64,000 nt of DNA, from positions 14,972,082 through 15,036,081 of the forward strand of contig NC_067207.1 in NCBI RefSeq assembly GCF_026262505.1, given 5' to 3'. The position numbers and the translations under genes were made by a program. This DNA is from Trichomonas vaginalis G3. Taxonomy: Eukaryota; Parabasalia; Trichomonadida; Trichomonadidae. Positions 19,599 through 30,366 of the stretch are shown one piece after another. The stretch's first letter is position 1; every line of letters begins with the position of its first letter. The notes under the pieces are model-generated. The model saw nothing but the letters and a program-made list of their open reading frames with translations. It made no database searches and was not told the origin of the DNA.

Positions 19599-21953
19599 TT
19601 AAAAGTTTAATTTCTTCGATAGAATAGTTCCTCCAACGCGATATGACTTATCGAAGTCAATAACATATAATGGGAACTTTGATTCAAACTCTTTCAGCAA
19701 GTCTGACTTTTCAAACCACATGAAATCGATTTCAAATCTTACTTTTCCTGTTGATTTGACTGAAATGTTGAAAGGAGCACTAAACGGAGAATATTTGAAT
19801 AATACAGAATAATCTGTGAAATATGAAACGTTATCAAACCCGCTGATACTCTTAATGCAGTGAGATTCTTCGCATTTTCCAAAAATGTAAAGAATATCTG
19901 CTTTTTGATCATTGTTTGGAATACTTAAATCAAAACCATCAGAGTTCTGAGTTAAATTGTAATCCGGCCATTTAGCAATGAAGTTTGGCAAACTAACATT
20001 ATCATGCTTAACATAAAGAGCTTCTTTATCAAACAAACCAACAGAAAACTTCTCATCAAATTGTAAGCCATTTATTTGGACATTTTTCTGTAAAGTTTTA
20101 ATTGGATTCTTTCCATTTTCAGGCATGAAATATACCTCGCTTGTAAGATTTTCATAGATATACTGTCCGAACCATCCTTTAACCTTGTATGTTGTGTTGT
20201 AAGGAGGATCAGTAACACAGAAATAAATAACAATACAAATCGGAATTATCAAGAAAAACAATCTGTATAAGATCATATCCTTATTCAAACCACAATTACA
20301 AATGGGTTCTTTTGGTTCATCATGATTAGATTTGTTAGATTTCTCTTCATTTTTATCACTTTTTTCATCTAGATTTTCATTATCATTTTCTTGATTTTCA
20401 TTATCATTTTCTTTTTCTGGATTTTCTACATCTTTGTCATGATCTTTTGCGATGTTATCTAATTCGGCTTCTAAATCTTCCTCATTTGATCCTTTTGGAA
20501 CAATAGTAAAACTCAAGTAACTGTAAAAGAATTTGACAGCAAACAAAAATGAAACTGAAAAAGGAGCAATTTCTCCCATCAAATTTCTCATATGAACTGT
20601 GTATCCGCATACAGCTCTAAACAATAATGTATAAACAAATATTGATGGAATCAAGAACATCAATTCCAAGAAGAATTTGATACCTCTATGGCAAAAATCA
20701 TTTGAAACAAAAGAAATAGCTAATGTTGAACCAATCCAGAATATAACCAATGTGCAAAGGTCGAGCTTGATAACAATAAATCCAAAAATTACATCCAATA
20801 AGCATCTCGTCATTAAAATAGAGTTTTCAGATATATTAAAGAAACTTACAACAAAAGAATTAGTTAAATAAAAAATCAATGGCAGCAAAATTGCTGCTGC
20901 TGTCGGCATACTTCCATAACTTACTGGGTTAGCTTTCCAACAAATGAACATATAAATATAATAAATAATAATCGATATAATTAAAGAACAAATAATAAAT
21001 AAGCCAATTAGCAAATCCCTTAAACTAAAATGGGGAATCATTGCAACAATTGTTAATATCATCATGATAATGAGCAAAGCTTGAGCCCATTTCAAGCTAA
21101 TAACAGCAACAAAAGGAGAAACTCCAACTAATATTTTGTTGTCTTCTTTTTCATAAACTTTGAATTCATTCAAAAAATTCGTCAACAAATTTCCATGATA
21201 TTTAATGTCATCTCTATTTTCCAATAAATCAAGATGGGTATGATAATGCGATGGATTTCCTGTGTATACTAATTCGGCACCTGTTACACCTAATTTCTCG
21301 TATGTCCTGAGATCAGAAGTTGACTTAATTAAATTAGTTTTCGCCAAATCATTGAAATAAGTAAAACCGATTGCGCCTTTTACTTTAGACCATGCTCTTA
21401 CAACTGATTTAGAATTAAATGCTTTTGTCGTCATGACTAAAGGTCTTCCTGTAGCAATGACTTCCATGTTTAGTATATGGCCTTGCATAGTAAAGTTTGC
21501 TACATAAGCTGTGGAACCTTCTAATCCGTATTCTTCGCCACCAATGAATAGAAATTGGATGTTGAAATCAAATGATTTGTCACTTTTTGAGATTTGTTGA
21601 ACGAGTTGTAGCATAACAGAAATACTAATAATATCATCATAATATGTTGGACCAACAGCGTGGCCATCAATATGAGCAGAAAAGTATAATGTTTTTGATT
21701 TATCGGAATTAAAGTCGAATTTGACGAGAATTGTTTTGATATATTGTCTAATACCGTTTAATCCTACTGCTTGATAATGATAAGCATCTGATTTGAAGAG
21801 TTGATACGTAAATTTAATTTTGCCAGATTCGTTGTATTTCCGTAGCTCTTCTAATATATAATCAACAGAAAATAATAAACAGCACCCTCGTATGATACAA
21901 TAATTATTACACTGGCCTAAACAAAAATTAATGAATATCCATATCTCAAATTC
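19599..21953 (-). pseudogene. M28 membrane metallopeptidase (FXNA/ERMP1-like), 5' end missing
   Basis: An ER-type M28 aminopeptidase: a lumenal catalytic domain followed by many membrane helices. Metal-binding and catalytic motifs are present: SAHIDGHAVGPTYYDD (His and Asp ligands), GGEEYGLEGS (Glu pair) and SHYHTHLDLLEN (last His). Eight or nine hydrophobic segments follow, with an acidic Glu/Asn/Lys loop between them (19.8-20.5 kb numbering), then a C-terminal lumenal domain. The frame is open for 785 codons but has no ATG near its 5' end. A TGA lies directly before the first possible codon, and the N-terminal membrane segment and the family's leading helices are absent. No trichomonad intron signals were seen. 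Two hairpins sit just upstream (21981-22046). It could be a 5'-truncated pseudogene, or the true start is hidden by a frameshift. Confidence 0.72.
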
Positions 21954-21980
21954 CACTCAAAAAAACTTTTACTGGAAGGC

Positions 21981-22046
21981 AGAAATTTGGAACAAAGTTT
22001 CAAATTTCTCAAGCTTGCATTCTTGGCGCGTAAATGCCAAGAATGC
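21981..22046. repeat. two adjacent hairpins at the broken 5' end of the M28 gene
   Basis: AGAAATTTG opposite CAAATTTCT (21981-22009, 9 bp stem) is followed 7 bp later by GCATTCTTGGC opposite GCCAAGAATGC (22017-22046, 11 bp stem). Spacing and style resemble the hairpin arrays at 12 kb and 25.8 kb. The flank GATGCTGAATTCA resembles GGTGCTGAATTCA in the loop of the outer hairpin of array 1. It may be a remnant of the same kind of element. Confidence 0.55.
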
Positions 22047-22692
22047 TAAAATGTACGTAGCGCCGATGCTGAATTCACAATTAATATATTAAAATCGAAT
22101 AGTTATTACATGCTTATGCATTATATCAATTTACTTAACCTCTAAATCTATAAAACATAAATGAGATAACATTGCAGATTTGTGCGCCCTTAAGTTAATT
22201 TTCTCAGTGAGAATACTGTTAATATTCACTGTATAAAGTCCTTTTTATCTTTAATACTTCTATATCAGTTAGTAACATTCTATACAAATCTTCGAACAAT
22301 GTGAAAGAGATGTATCTGATAAGATATAAGATATATGTATTAAACATGTAATCCTGGCATGAGCTGTGCATCTTTATTGTCGTATTGTAATTAAAACTTG
22401 ATCAAAATATTCATCTATGTATAGTTTGGATAGAGTTTTATGACAATCATGTCATGATGCTATTTCTTTTTAGTGAAAAAAGCAAATAATGTATTTCATT
22501 CTACGTAATACGATCATTTTTTATTCAAATTATCAAAAAATGGTGATCGATTAACATTTTAAGAATTTGGAATTGCAAATCCGAAATGAGTGCTGGAAGC
22601 CTCAGCATATATCAGTGTACCCGTATCATTCTTGCAATCAAACAATAATTCAGAAGATCAACGATAAAAACGATGACAAAAAAATCATATTT
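22047..22692. other. intergenic upstream of uridine phosphorylase
   Basis: AT-rich, no gene. The uridine phosphorylase frame is open back to 22567 but without an ATG. TCATATTT at 22685-22692, directly before the ATG, fits the trichomonad initiator. Confidence 0.5.
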
Positions 22693-23532
22693 ATGGAGAA
22701 TACTCTCTTCCGCTGGGATAACCCATCCCAATCATGCTTCGATGCTGATGGTCGCATTCAACCACTTAACTGCAAGAAGGGTGAGTTATCAAACAGGATC
22801 ATCACCGTTGGAGATCCGAACAGAGCTTTAAAGATTTCACAATCATTCGATAAGGACTTCCCGGTCATTGTTCGCAAGTCAAACATGCAGCTTACAACGT
22901 ACACCGGCAAGAAGAACGGCGTTCTTATTTCTGTTGTTGGAACAGGAATGGGATTCACAATGGTCGACCTCTTAGTTACACAAGCACGTGCAATCCTTGA
23001 AGGACCAATCTATCTCATCAGATTCGGTACTTGTGGATCCTTACACGCTGATGTTCCAGTTGGCTGCTTCGCAATCTCGAACAAAGCTTACGGTATCCGC
23101 CAATCATACGAAAACGAAGAGTTCCCATATGAATTGTCCACAAAACCATTCATTATGGACGAAGATCTCATGAACCGCATTTACAAGGAATTCACAGAGT
23201 CAATGCCTCAATACAGAAGCGTCATCGGACCAGTCTGGTCAGCTGATACATTCTACGGATCTCAGGGACGCCAGGATTCCAACTTTATCTCTCATAATGA
23301 GAATGTTATTTCAAAGATTCTCGAAATTGAGCCAGAATCATTGAACTTTGAGATGGAAACTTACATCCTTGCCTTCCTTGGACATATGTTCCCACAGGCA
23401 CAGCTCAGAGTTGGCGCTGTTTGCATCACTCTCGCACAACGTACTTCTGGTGCATTTTTGTCCAACGAAGAGAAGTATACAATGGAATGTACCGCTGCTG
23501 ATGCACTCCTTAAGATTCTTAGTGATTTATAA
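22693..23532 (+). CDS. uridine phosphorylase (PNP/UDP family)
   Basis: Nucleoside phosphorylase that cleaves uridine to uracil and ribose-1-phosphate in pyrimidine salvage, a pathway trichomonads depend on because they lack de novo synthesis. The 279-residue length is normal. Family blocks: IITVGDPNR (phosphate site, about residues 37-44), GVLISVVGTGMGF, LIRFGTCGSL (strand and loop), and NFEMET, whose Glu-Met-Glu is the ribose-binding site. Start at the ATG at 22693: an initiator-like TCATATTT directly precedes it, and the 42 further in-frame codons upstream lack an ATG. TAAA overlaps the stop. A purine nucleoside phosphorylase is less likely given the sequence around the base-binding region. 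Confidence 0.85.
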   Translation: MENTLFRWDNPSQSCFDADGRIQPLNCKKGELSNRIITVGDPNRALKISQSFDKDFPVIVRKSNMQLTTYTGKKNGVLISVVGTGMGFTMVDLLVTQARAILEGPIYLIRFGTCGSLHADVPVGCFAISNKAYGIRQSYENEEFPYELSTKPFIMDEDLMNRIYKEFTESMPQYRSVIGPVWSADTFYGSQGRQDSNFISHNENVISKILEIEPESLNFEMETYILAFLGHMFPQAQLRVGAVCITLAQRTSGAFLSNEEKYTMECTAADALLKILSDL

Positions 23533-24213
23533 AAACTTTCAAAATTATTTTAATAGAAGTCAATAAATGATAGCTTATTTTTACGATTTCATTCTTATTC
23601 TAATTGAATTACTTACATATTTCAATGTATATTATATATATACTTTCTCTTGAGTAGATTTTGAATTTAAAGCTCAAACTATTAGAAAAATAATGATTCT
23701 CATCCTTATCGAATTCATAATTTCCACATTTATCGAATGCATAGCAAATATGAATTACTTCAAATGAGATAGATAGCTATCTATATAGGATTTTTTTTCT
23801 TCCACTTCACATTCTCTGGCTCTTAACGAATAATGGTGAGTGTAAATTTGGATGTTTGAATTAATTTGCACAATACTTATTATGATAATAAAATCCAATC
23901 CCATATGTATTCTTCCTTATGCTATGCAAGTTCCTTCTTATCCGATTCATGTTTCAAACTTTTTAAATAATTTGATGAAAGACAAAATGTCAAAAATTGA
24001 ATATCCAGATGAATGTACATTGAAACGAAATATTGCTCAGTATGATATAATAATATTTTTTTATTTATTTATTTAGTAAGATGTTTCCAGAAAATATGTG
24101 AAGAAGGATAACGTGAAGATTTGATACTTAATCGATTCTTGGAAACATGAACAATATGACATAAAATCATAAGTCTTCGAGGAATACCAGAAGACGCAAT
24201 CATTTGAATATAA
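23533..24213. other. intergenic, no gene supported
   Basis: AT-rich gap between the uridine phosphorylase 3' end and the 3' end of the BspA-like pseudogene. A 74-codon frame (23852-24076, +) with a hydrophobic N-terminus has no recognisable match. The 119-codon minus frame at 24069-24428 is mostly a shadow of the BspA-like gene. Confidence 0.45.
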
Positions 24214-25389
24214 TCAGGAGATATTCTCAATAATAACAGGGCATCGAATAGAATTGCAGTCATAGAATGCATCAATCTCAACATCTGAAACTGAACGTGG
24301 GAAATTGATGTATTTGAGATTGAAACAGTTGTAGAATGAATATTTTTCAATAATGGAAACTGTATCTGATATAATTTTGATATTATCAATGTTGTGGCTG
24401 CAATTGAATGAATAACTACATATAACACTGCAATTAATGTTGAGTTCTTTGTCTTTAGAATTACTTAAATGAAAAATAAGTTCCCATTTAGAATTGTTTA
24501 TTTGGTAAATAGTATTATCAATACATTTGTATTTGTTCGATAAAAAATTACTGATATTTGTAAGAGATTTGCATTCTGAAATAGAATTAATTGAAAATTT
24601 CTCAAGTAAGTTTGTTTCACAGAATATAATTGATTTTAGTTTGTAACAAAAAAGAAATGAATATTCTGAAATAGTTTGAATAGATTGTGGAATTTTAATA
24701 CCTTCTAATGAAGAACAATTCTCAAATGCTTTATATCAGATCTTCTCTAATCCTTCTTGAATTGTAACTTCTTGTAAATTAGTACATCCACAAAAGCATT
24801 GATAAGGAATACTTGAAACATTGATAACATTCTTTAATGTAATGCAATTCTCAAATGCGTTTTTCATAACAATCAAATTTGGAGATGAAAATGTAAAATT
24901 TTCCAAATTAATACAATCTTTAAATGATGATATTCCTAATGTTTGTAAATTAGGAAATGAATAATTAAATGATCTCATTTTTGAACAATTTTTAAATGCA
25001 TCATTTTGTATTTCAATGATTTGAGAATCTTCTGTGAAATAAAACTTCTCAATTGTTGAATTTTCAAATACTTTTTCTTCGATTTTTGTAACAGATTTGG
25101 GAATTGTAATATTATCATAGTTGTATCCCCAATATTCATAAATTATGGTTTGATCAGAATCCATAATAAAGTTTTTTGGTGTAATAATAAGATTTGGTTT
25201 ATTCCTATATGAAATTGAAACATTTGTATTTCTTGAAATTGAATTATATGAAAATATAGTTTTGTAAGTGAATGACAAACTGACATTTGGCGTATCTGTT
25301 GTAACAAAATAAGATCTATCAACATTCATTGGTGAATTAGGAAATACAATTAGTTCAAGATTTTTACAAGAATAAAATACCGAATAACC
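24214..25389 (-). pseudogene. BspA-like leucine-rich repeat gene, 3' piece
   Basis: C-terminal part of a BspA-type (TpLRR) surface-type protein. Repeats of about 23 residues have the pattern xFxNCxxLxxIxxPxS, for example AFENCSSLEGIKIPQSIQTI and SFYNCFNLKYINFPRSV. Trichomonads carry hundreds of these genes, many predicted to be surface-exposed. The frame runs from the copy of the 16 bp target duplication at 25374-25389 to a TGA at 24214-24216. One in-frame TGA at 24736-24738 (between GLEKI and YKAFENC) interrupts it; the same frame resumes directly. No C-terminal membrane segment is seen. The middle and 5' pieces lie at 26233-27076 and 49313-49347. Confidence 0.8.
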
Positions 25390-26232
25390 TGTTGTGCATG
25401 AAAATTCGGTTCACTTCACTTCTGACAAAAGTGACAAGTTTACATGGCAAAAATATATAGGGTATTTTTTTTAAAAGTAGTTATCTTTATATATAAAAAT
25501 AAAACTTTTGATATATTTGAGTAAATGATTTATTAATTTATTTATTTATTTTTTTTAAATCAAATCATATAAATATATATATATATAATAGTGAAATAGA
25601 ACAAGAGATAATTATTGATGATTAAATTGTAGACGAGGATAAAAGTTTAGATAAATTAATAAAATTAGTGTGGAATCAGACAAATTTCGGGTTGTTTGGG
25701 AAGGAATTGTTGGCTATGATGTACTGATTCATGATCAGTACATCATAGCCAACAATTCCTTATACAAAGTTCAAAAACTTGGGTGCAATCAGAACTGATT
25801 GCACCCAAGTTTTTGAACTTTCTCGAGGGAATGAAAGGGTAAGAGGTATACATTATGAATATATACCTCTTACCCTTCCATTCCCTCTCTGACAGCGGGA
25901 AACTTTGTCTGAATGTTAAACTATTCAGACAAAGTTTCCCGCTGTTTGCGAAGGAATTGTTGGCTATGATGTACTGATTCATGATCAGTACATCATAGCC
26001 AACAATTCCTTATACAAAGTTCAATTTTCATATTTCATGTATGTAACTCTCTAAAACTATAAATCTGATTTTCATTTGGCAGATCCACTTCTTGTCTTTC
26101 CATTTTTTTTGAATCAATTTATACAAATAAACTTATAAAACACAAAATTATTATTTTATAATATAATTCTTAGATAATACATCCGATATGTAAAGTGTCA
26201 AAAATGAAGTGAACCGAATTTTCATGCATTAC
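25390..26232. mobile_element. 843 bp element with hairpin array 2, inserted in the BspA-like gene
   Basis: The terminal inverted repeat TGCATGAAAATTCGGTTCAC (continuing TTCA) occurs at 25395 and inverted ending at 26228. It is flanked outside by 4-5 unpaired bases (TGTTG left, TTAC right). A 16 bp direct repeat AAAATACCGAATAACC lies beyond them (25374-25389, 26233-26248). Host coding sequence continues in frame if the element and one repeat copy are taken out, which proves insertion. It encodes nothing recognisable. Like the 8062-13031 element it has TGCATG near its ends and carries the homologous hairpin set. Confidence 0.8.
25701..26011. repeat. hairpin array 2: five long hairpins in order A-B-C-D-A
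   Basis: A: 25701-25761 (28 bp stem, 5 nt loop). B: 25766-25821 (27 bp). C: 25825-25887 (about 26 bp with one mismatch). D: 25892-25945 (23 bp). A is repeated exactly at 25951-26011, 250 bp on, and is followed by the first bases of another B. Spacers are 3-5 bp. Hairpins D, C, B and A correspond to 12193-12244, 12252-12310, 12322-12367 and 12375-12437 of array 1, in the same order when one array is read on the opposite strand. Confidence 0.88.
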
Positions 26233-27076
26233 AAAATACCGAATAACCAATGAAATCTATTCGGCCTAAAAAAGTAACATTTTTCAAATATCTACAATTG
26301 TAAAAGACTTTATCTTCAATCCTTTTCACATCTGTTGGAATTGTAATTGTTTTGATTAATGATTGATAAAAGCACGAATTTCCAATAGTTATGACTGAAT
26401 TTGGAATTTCATAACCTGTTTTGTTATAAATAAAAAATAAAATACTTCCATTTTTTGAATAAATGGCCTTTCCATCTGTTGTTAAGTAGTTATTATTAGG
26501 ATGAATTGTAAGATTTATTGATCTTTGATTTGAAAATGAAAATCCATTGACCCTAGAAACTTTTTCTGGAATCTGAAACGAATAAATATTAGTACCAGTA
26601 AATAATTCATGTTCTAATGAAGTTAAATTTGATCCTTCTTCAAAAATAACATTTCTTAGATGATAGAGATCAAGAAATGCATTTTCACCTAGTATTTTAA
26701 TAGATGCTGGTATAATAATACTAGTCACATGATAATTTAATTGAAATGCACCTCTCCCAATTTCAAGGAGTCCTTCTGGTAAAAGTATCTGTTTGACATT
26801 AAAGGTTTCAGCAAATGCATAATTAGATATTTGTTTAAGTTTACTGCAGGATAATAGATTTATAATAGTGAGATTTGTGCAGCCACTAAAGCTTTCGCTT
26901 CCAATAGTTGTTAAGTTAGGTTTTTCTTGAAAAGTAAAGGAAAATAACGTTTTAAGATTGCTAAAGCAGTAATCTTGGATAATCTCGCATGAAGATGATA
27001 TTCTGAGGTTGGGTGATGTTTCCTTAACTTTTGAAAGGATTTTTCTATCTTTTGAATAATATTGATAGTCAATATC
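26233..27076 (-). pseudogene. BspA-like leucine-rich repeat gene, middle piece
   Basis: The largest LRR block of the split gene, with repeats such as SFSGCTNLTIINLLSCSKLK, AFAETFNVKQILLPEGL and CFYQSLIKTITIPTDVKRI. It is bounded on its 5' side by the Polinton (27077) and on its 3' side by the hairpin element (26232). No stop falls within this piece. The target duplication GATAT (minus strand) at 27072-27076 is shared with 49313-49317. Confidence 0.82.
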
Positions 27077-27380
27077 AGTTAGTATCCCTAAGTCGTGTAC
27101 TGTGGCACTGCGCGCCTCCGTACACAATTTAGCGGTTTTGACACTTTACGAAACCGTTAATGTATATTTTACAACACAACCATAACACCAACTTAACCTT
27201 AAATATTTACAAAACCATCTGACACATAAACGACTTCACTAACGACTTCACTAACGACTTCACTAACGACTTCACTAACGACTTCACTAACGACTTCACT
27301 AACGACTTCACTACCGTCCTCACTAAATAAAAAATAACCTTATTTTTATTTTTTTAAATTTTTTATTTCATTACAAAGAC

Positions 27381-27815
27381 ATGTCCGACTACATTTACTA
27401 TGACTCTTTCCCAGAACGTTTCCGTGAACTATTCAAAACTCAAGTAAAACTGAGAAACATGCATTTTAACAAAGACAGACCCATTGACGATGAAAGAAAC
27501 CCTGAATATATTACAATCCCTTATGACGCAAAGTTCATTGCATACATTCCTTATGGACGTAGAGGAACGAAAACTATTTCAACAATGACGAAAAATTATT
27601 TCTGGAGCGATGAAGAAAATTGCCTTATCTACATAAATGCATACTTAAATAAAGCTACATATTGTACAAAAGAAGGTTGGACTGGATTTGAGCTCTACAT
27701 ATACGACGACGATGGAAACAGACGTTGTGTATACCCATACGATAATATGTACCATTGTTTTCATCAAGCATTAAACGAATACATAGTCAGTAAGGGTCTC
27801 ATTCCTGTTGAGTAG
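27381..27815 (+). CDS. TIR-encoded Polinton protein, left copy
   Basis: 144 residues from ATG 27381, rich in Tyr and acidic residues (YIYYDSFPERFRELF, YIYDDDGNRRCVYPYD). It is identical to the product of 48610-49044 in the other TIR, so the element carries two copies facing inward. I recognise no family. An upstream AT-rich motif (27331-27352) resembles those upstream of other genes of this element. Confidence 0.75.
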   Translation: MSDYIYYDSFPERFRELFKTQVKLRNMHFNKDRPIDDERNPEYITIPYDAKFIAYIPYGRRGTKTISTMTKNYFWSDEENCLIYINAYLNKATYCTKEGWTGFELYIYDDDGNRRCVYPYDNMYHCFHQALNEYIVSKGLIPVE

Positions 27816-27915
27816 ATATGCTTTATTTTTGTTCTGTCATTTATATAAAAATAAACTTAAAAATTAATGATATCACCACCCTCACACGTATGAAAACATA
27901 GCGCAAAAATAAATT

Positions 27916-27951
27916 TAGGTGAAGTGGTGAAATCTCACCTCTTTTTTCACC
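27916..27951. terminator. Polinton convergent-gene hairpin, copy 1
   Basis: AGGTGAAGTGGTGA followed by its near-complement in TCACCTCTTTTTTCACCT. It lies between convergent genes (27381 + and 27981 -). Copies also lie at 36430-36464, 38213-38260, 38473-38527, 39578-39625 and 48461-48508, nearly all at 3' ends. The terminator role is inferred from position. Confidence 0.5.
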
Positions 27952-27980
27952 TCTTTTTTCACCCACTTGAATTCATTACT

Positions 27981-28216
27981 TTATAACTCTCTTCCTTTCT
28001 CCAACTCTTCTAACTTCTTCTTAAGTTCAGCAATGTTGTCCTCATGAAGTTTAATCTTTCTCAAAATTCCTTCTTTATCTAATGGTTGCTTTATCTTTCT
28101 AAACTGAACTCTACATCCTTCATAGTATGAACGTAAAAACCTTCTGGAACCGCTCCTGATTTAATGTATTCTACCAAAAACTTTTGTTTCATTGCTTCAG
28201 TGACTTTAGTCGTCAT
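27981..28216 (-). pseudogene. small Polinton coiled-coil protein (broken)
   Basis: Short gene of about 75 codons whose C-terminal part is a Lys/Glu coiled coil (LHEDNIAELKKKLEELEKGR). It is broken, with about one break. Its 3' end overlaps the inner edge of the left TIR. No family recognised. Confidence 0.45.
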
Positions 28217-28264
28217 TTTACTCTAAATAAAATGTTCAAATAAAATAAAACTAACATTATTTTT

Positions 28265-28735
28265 TCAGTAAGGAAACGCAGGAGTTTTACGATTTATTTG
28301 AGGAGTAGGTTCTGGTTTAAATGTTGGAGTCGGTTTTGGAGTTGACTTTTGAACAGGAGTTTGTACTTTCATAGGTTCAGGAGTCATTGAAGGTGTTGTT
28401 TGTGAAGGCGTTGGTTTTGACGTTGGTTTTGGCGATGGTGTCGGAGTTTGTTCAAATTCAGCTACTTCAGTATTATTTATAACATTTGCTTTGTTTCTTT
28501 TCAACATCATTACTGCTCCTGCTGTAGCTAGCAAACCTAGTGGGAGACCATATCTTATATAAGGACTTGACCAAATGCTATTTTTGACAGGAGCTGGTGG
28601 AACACCTAACCTTGGTGAGACTGCTCTTTGCCATTGTGCAGCTCGTAAGAAATATTCAATAGGTGCTCCATAATCGTTTGGTAAAGTTTGTTTCACAGAT
28701 GGTGAAGGTTCACGAGAGCTTGATGAAGAACTCAT
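28265..28735 (-). CDS. Polinton proline-rich single-pass membrane protein
   Basis: 156 residues. A Ser-rich start, one hydrophobic segment at about residues 60-80 (YGLPLGLLATAGAVMML) followed by basic KRNK, then a long Thr/Pro/Lys-rich tail (PTPSPKPTSKPTPSQ). The pattern suggests a type of virion membrane or spike-associated protein, but no family is recognised. It lies between the broken coiled-coil gene and the capsid gene, all on the minus strand. Confidence 0.55.
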   Translation of the reverse strand: MSSSSSSREPSPSVKQTLPNDYGAPIEYFLRAAQWQRAVSPRLGVPPAPVKNSIWSSPYIRYGLPLGLLATAGAVMMLKRNKANVINNTEVAEFEQTPTPSPKPTSKPTPSQTTPSMTPEPMKVQTPVQKSTPKPTPTFKPEPTPQINRKTPAFPY

Positions 28736-28765
28736 TTATAAGCTTTAAAAATAAACGTTCATCCT

Positions 28766-30339
28766 TTATTCCTCACTGTCGTCCGTAGCTAAGTTATAGT
28801 CATCTAATCTTATTATGGGGATTCCATTAGCACGCACCTGAATGGCAAAGCAACAATCCCTCATAAATCCAATAAGTGGCTTTGGTACATTTTCAGTTGC
28901 TAGTTCAATAGGTCCTTTAACAGACAATTTGTATGTTATTGGAGCAGTAGATGTTTGACCTTGCTGGAAGCAAAAGTCCACTTCTGTTGGAAAACCACAT
29001 AAGAAATGTGTGTTGTCATAGCTATCCCATTTATGTTCCACACTACCATCATCCACCAATGACCTCATAACATCTTCATTAAATCCTATCATATCATTGT
29101 TTGTATTGCAGGCGTTCGCAACCATTTCATAAAATACAGGTCCATATGATTTTTCAGGTTCTGCAGGCATATTTCCATAAGCTCCCATGGAAAGCTGAAG
29201 ATATTTAAACTTAGGGTTCTCAAAATTAACATAATAGTTGTCTTTCTTTCTAAATAGTGCCCAAATACTTTTAACATTAATAGGCGTATAAGCTGCTGTA
29301 AATGTTGCACTTGAACTATCTGTATTCTTTGAGAATGAACCGTCCATAGGAATCCAATCCATAACTTTAACAGGAAAACATAAAGCCTCGTTTGTATAAT
29401 GTTCTACAAGTTCTGTATAAATGTTAGGGTCTAAAGAGAATGACTTTGGATGAATGAAACATTCATTAAAATCCATCTTTGTTCGAAATAGTTGCTGGGT
29501 TACAGTTGTAATAGTAACTGTTCCACTAGCTTCTACTGCCTTCGTTATCATAGTGAATGGTTCATTCCATGGAACAAATTTATTTGTCGGTGGATTTGAA
29601 TCTGAAGCAAATGCAACTTTAAGAGTTGGATTGAAAGCAATGATATCATTTACAGATATAGATGTGCATTGTAAGGCGTCGCTACTGAACTTTACTTTAA
29701 GCTGAATGTTTCCTGCAAAAGCTGGAATAAATCGAATAGCTTCTAATGGAAGGAATCTTCTAACAGGAATTCTTAAACGAAGCTTAAAATCAAATGATTT
29801 TCCTGCTGTAATTGGACCACTAACAATTTGTCCTGTTCTGCATGTTCCCGAATGACTCCATACATCTTCATGTCGAGTCTTTGAGAAAACATCTACTTTC
29901 TTTATTTGTTCGGTAGTTTGTGAGTTTGAAGTTATATATGCTTCTTCTCTTGCGTTGTCTTGAGAATATACGATACGACCATTTGCAAGGATTTGATATC
30001 CAGCAACTGCATAGAAAGCGTCATCGAAACCAATCCAAAATCCTGGTGGGTTTGTTTTTTGGAACCTGAACCAATTTCTTTATCTACAATAAATTGACCT
30101 TCCATTTTATACGTAATGAATGTATTGTAAAGGTCCAACATATTTTCACCAGGAGGTGAGAGATTGAATGTTACCCATGTGTTATCTTTAGCAGTTCCAG
30201 GTTGTGATGGAATCTTTGCGTCAGAATATTTTCTATTAGTGTCACCAATTTGAACTGCATTGTCTATGATATCGAAATATGAGCGAATCTGATGAATATG
30301 CTCTGCTGGAGTAAATTCGTTTAACTGTTCGTTCTGCAT
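28766..30339 (-). pseudogene. Polinton major capsid protein (double jelly-roll type), broken
   Basis: The region encodes about 520 residues of a major capsid-like protein. The N-terminal part contains NTWVTFNLSPPGENMLDLYN, resembling the start of Polinton and virophage-like capsid proteins. Later parts carry beta-rich segments (KYLQLSMGAYGNMPAEPE, HFLCGFPTEVDFCFQQG). It is broken, with about two breaks. Assignment to the PY-type capsid is by position, size and beta-rich character, not by a decisive motif. Confidence 0.6.
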
Positions 30340-30366
30340 GTATTTACTTCGGATAAAAATATCTAT

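Larger units (their letters stand above)
27077..27997. repeat. left terminal inverted repeat of the Polinton (921 bp)
   Basis: Matches the inverse of 48428-49312 over its whole length by eye. The single difference I found is seven versus four copies of a 12 bp tandem repeat (ACGACTTCACTA, 27231-27312), which accounts exactly for the 36 bp length difference. It contains a complete 144-codon gene. Near its tip GTGTAC at 27095 pairs with GTACAC about 20 bp on. Confidence 0.92.

Noticed and set aside
24069-24428. 119-codon minus-strand frame
   Set aside because: The adjacent frame of the same strand carries the BspA repeat pattern, so this is a shadow frame.
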